NCBI GenBank assembly: GCA_907165065.1 | Contig: OU015524.1 | Location: forward strand, 53,981,295-54,045,294 | Length of the DNA stretch: 64,000 nucleotides | Reading direction: 5' to 3' | DNA from: Caprimulgus europaeus | Taxonomy: Eukaryota > Chordata > Aves > Caprimulgiformes > Caprimulgidae | Part shown: in pieces, positions 62,115 through 64,000 of the stretch | How positions within the stretch are numbered: position 1 is the first letter of the stretch | How the letters are laid out: the number at the start of each line of letters is the position of its first letter | The notes under the pieces: model-generated | What the model was told of the DNA's origin: nothing | Seen by the model: only the letters and a program-made list of their open reading frames with translations | Database searches by the model: none | Position numbers and translations under genes: made by a program

Positions 62115-63855
62115 TAAAAGCTGTGATAATCCAAGACTAGAAACAGCCCTCAAAAAGTGGTTTCGTGGGATGTGGATCATCCCTGTCCAAGCCTTGTCTC
62201 TCACAGCTCCTGGGTGCAGGGAGATGTGTGTGAGAGGTCTCCCCTTGGGAGCTTTTCTACTTTGCAATGGAATTATTAAAAATAAGTGAAAGCAGAGAAG
62301 GAGTACATGAGTGTAATGGTCTGGAGTTGTAGTTACAGCTCTTGCCTGAAAGAGGACATTCCACACCTGGTTTTCAAATGCAGCTCCACTTTGTTGGGCT
62401 GGCGAGGTGCCTCATTCTGGAGGGTGTCTGTGACTCCTGAGCTGTCAGGTAATCCCTGCACTCTGTAATGAGATGCCAGTGTCCTCCAGGCTTTAGGGCA
62501 AAGTAGCCTTAGGACATGACTCCTTCCAGCTGACTGGAGTGACTTACTGCTTCGTGTGTTGCATTTGTTGGTCTAGTTAAATTTGCTGTGTAATTAGTGG
62601 GTACACTTAGCTACCTCACAGAGTGCTGGCAGGCCCACATGGCAGCAGCTCAGCATCGCTGGAAGCTAAGCCTTTGCGGATTCAGCCCTCAGTGACTGAG
62701 GGCGGACTGTGCCTGCATTAGTTGTTGTTAACCAGAAACTTAACTCTGGAAATGACGTAAAGAGAAAACAAACAAAAAAAATCTGTTGTTTGGGTTGGAT
62801 CCAGACAGCTGAATCTTCAGTTCTCCTCAGGCAGCGCTCCCAGCAGAACTGTACAACGTGGCAAACAGTTCATGGGAACGAGGTAGCGTGTCAGATGTGA
62901 ACTTTTGATTTTTCTCCTCTATTAATATCTGTGGGTTCAGCTGAGGACCAGGCTGCTGCTGTGCTTGTGCGGCAGAGGGCCCTGCTCTGTGGGCTGGAGG
63001 CCAGCGTGCAGCCCGCTGCCGGGGACGGCAGCTGCCTCACCTACGGGCTGTTTCCAAGAGTCTCTCAAGTAACAAAACAGAAATAAAAACAAAACAAACA
63101 CTGCACAACATGAAAAGCCAGAGCGCTTGCCACTTCTGCAGCTGGAAGGAGTACTGCTTCCCTTCCAAGATTGCTATGGTCCAGGAATGCTTTGGGAGCA
63201 GCTGAAACACAAAGCCCCAATCTCGCTCTCAGCGTTTTGCCCGTGCGTTTGATCCAAGTGTGTGCTAACCACCATAGCCACTGCCAAAACCAACCACCAC
63301 CTCCCCCCAATGCGTACATACCTACCCTTATTCTAAAAGTTCTCTCTCCACAAGGAAGTGTTTGCACCAGAAAAGGAGACATGGGAGAAACGTGTTAAAA
63401 GTCATGCTACTAATACTTATAAAAAGAAACTTTATATCCGAGCAGAAGGTTCACAGGTAAGCCCATGGAAACTTAAAAGCTGTGAATGTAACATTACATA
63501 CTCCACCAGAGCTACCTCATGAAGCTACTAAAGGTTAATGATTTAACATTCAGGAAGCAATATAAAGCAAAAGTCCTGTTAGCTCTTATGCCTGCCCTGT
63601 TGCAGGTACTGCAGTCTCTCCTTGCAGGAATGGCCATCATTATTTTTTCCCTTAAATTCTGCAACATGGTTGATTTACGCTGAGCTTAGGCCTACATGAC
63701 TCTATTTGCAGATGTAAGTGTACTGGTGATGTTCAAGCCCTGACACCAAAGCTCTGGTATTACTGAGATTCTAACCTTTCCAGTGGGTTTGGGCCTGTCT
63801 CCACGCAGAAGAAAAAAATTTATCTGCATAAAGGAACTTAAAATATTCTACTTAC

Positions 63856-63875
63856 AAAAAAAAAAAAAAAAAAAA
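63856..63875 (+). repeat. Poly(A) run, 20 bases
   Basis: Twenty A near the right edge of the window, preceded by cttac and followed by gtttcagg. It could be a retroposon tail, but no body is recognisable before it. Confidence 0.85.
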
Positions 63876-64000
63876 GTTTCAGGACATATACGAGGGAATT
63901 AGTATGCTTCCAAAAAGAGTCCGACTAGAGCAAAGCCATAGGTGTTATTTCAAGGGAAACTTGTTGCTTAGGCTGCTGTGGTTGAAGTTCGTAAAAACTG

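Larger units (their letters stand above)
61926..64000. other. Downstream intergenic sequence
   Basis: No exon with plausible splice sites and no recognisable domain. A short G+C-rich patch lies at 62945-63050. In other amniotes the next gene after SASH1 is UST, which I do not see here. Confidence 0.7.

Overview
The window is vertebrate nuclear DNA, most likely from a bird. Coding sequence is sparse: 16 small exons spread over about 49 kb, with GT-AG introns. The largest repeat is a 5'-truncated CR1-type LINE, the dominant retroposon of birds and other sauropsids. There is no sign of bacterial or viral organisation. The species cannot be fixed from the sequence; the CR1 subfamily looks like those of non-galliform birds, which is only an impression.

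The one protein-coding gene I can support is SASH1 (SAM and SH3 domain-containing protein 1) on the + strand. The window starts inside an upstream intron and holds the last 16 coding exons (9073-58329), the stop codon, and a 3' UTR of about 3.6 kb ending near a poly(A) signal at 61900-61905. The joined exons keep one open frame of 1115 residues plus stop. Roughly the first 130 residues expected from the human protein lie upstream of the window. All junction phases agree. The exons encode, in order, a conserved N-terminal basic segment, the SLY-family region, the SH3 domain, SAM domain 1, a long proline/serine-rich linker in one 1.1-kb exon, and SAM domain 2 at the C terminus. SASH1 is a signalling scaffold.

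Layout: 1-9072 is upstream intron with a candidate enhancer near 4.35-4.74 kb. Four small exons lie at 9.07-13.94 kb. A 14.5-kb intron follows (13938-28484), with CpG-rich blocks at 24.56-25.40 kb that could be an internal promoter. Exons at 28.5-49.2 kb encode the SLY, SH3 and SAM1 parts, with a CR1 element (about 44.88-46.12 kb, minus orientation) in the intron after the main SH3 exon. A 6.3-kb intron precedes the large linker exon (55424-56559), and two final exons end at 58329. From 61926 to 64000 I see no gene.

The most interesting signal is at 32940-33428. Directly after the normal donor of the sixth exon in the window, the same frame stays open for 163 more codons with coding-like codon use. 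It then meets a second strong donor (GTGAGT at 33429) in the same phase. This predicts a longer SASH1 isoform with a 163-residue basic insert between the 'GSLSHG' and 'RTCSFGG' segments.
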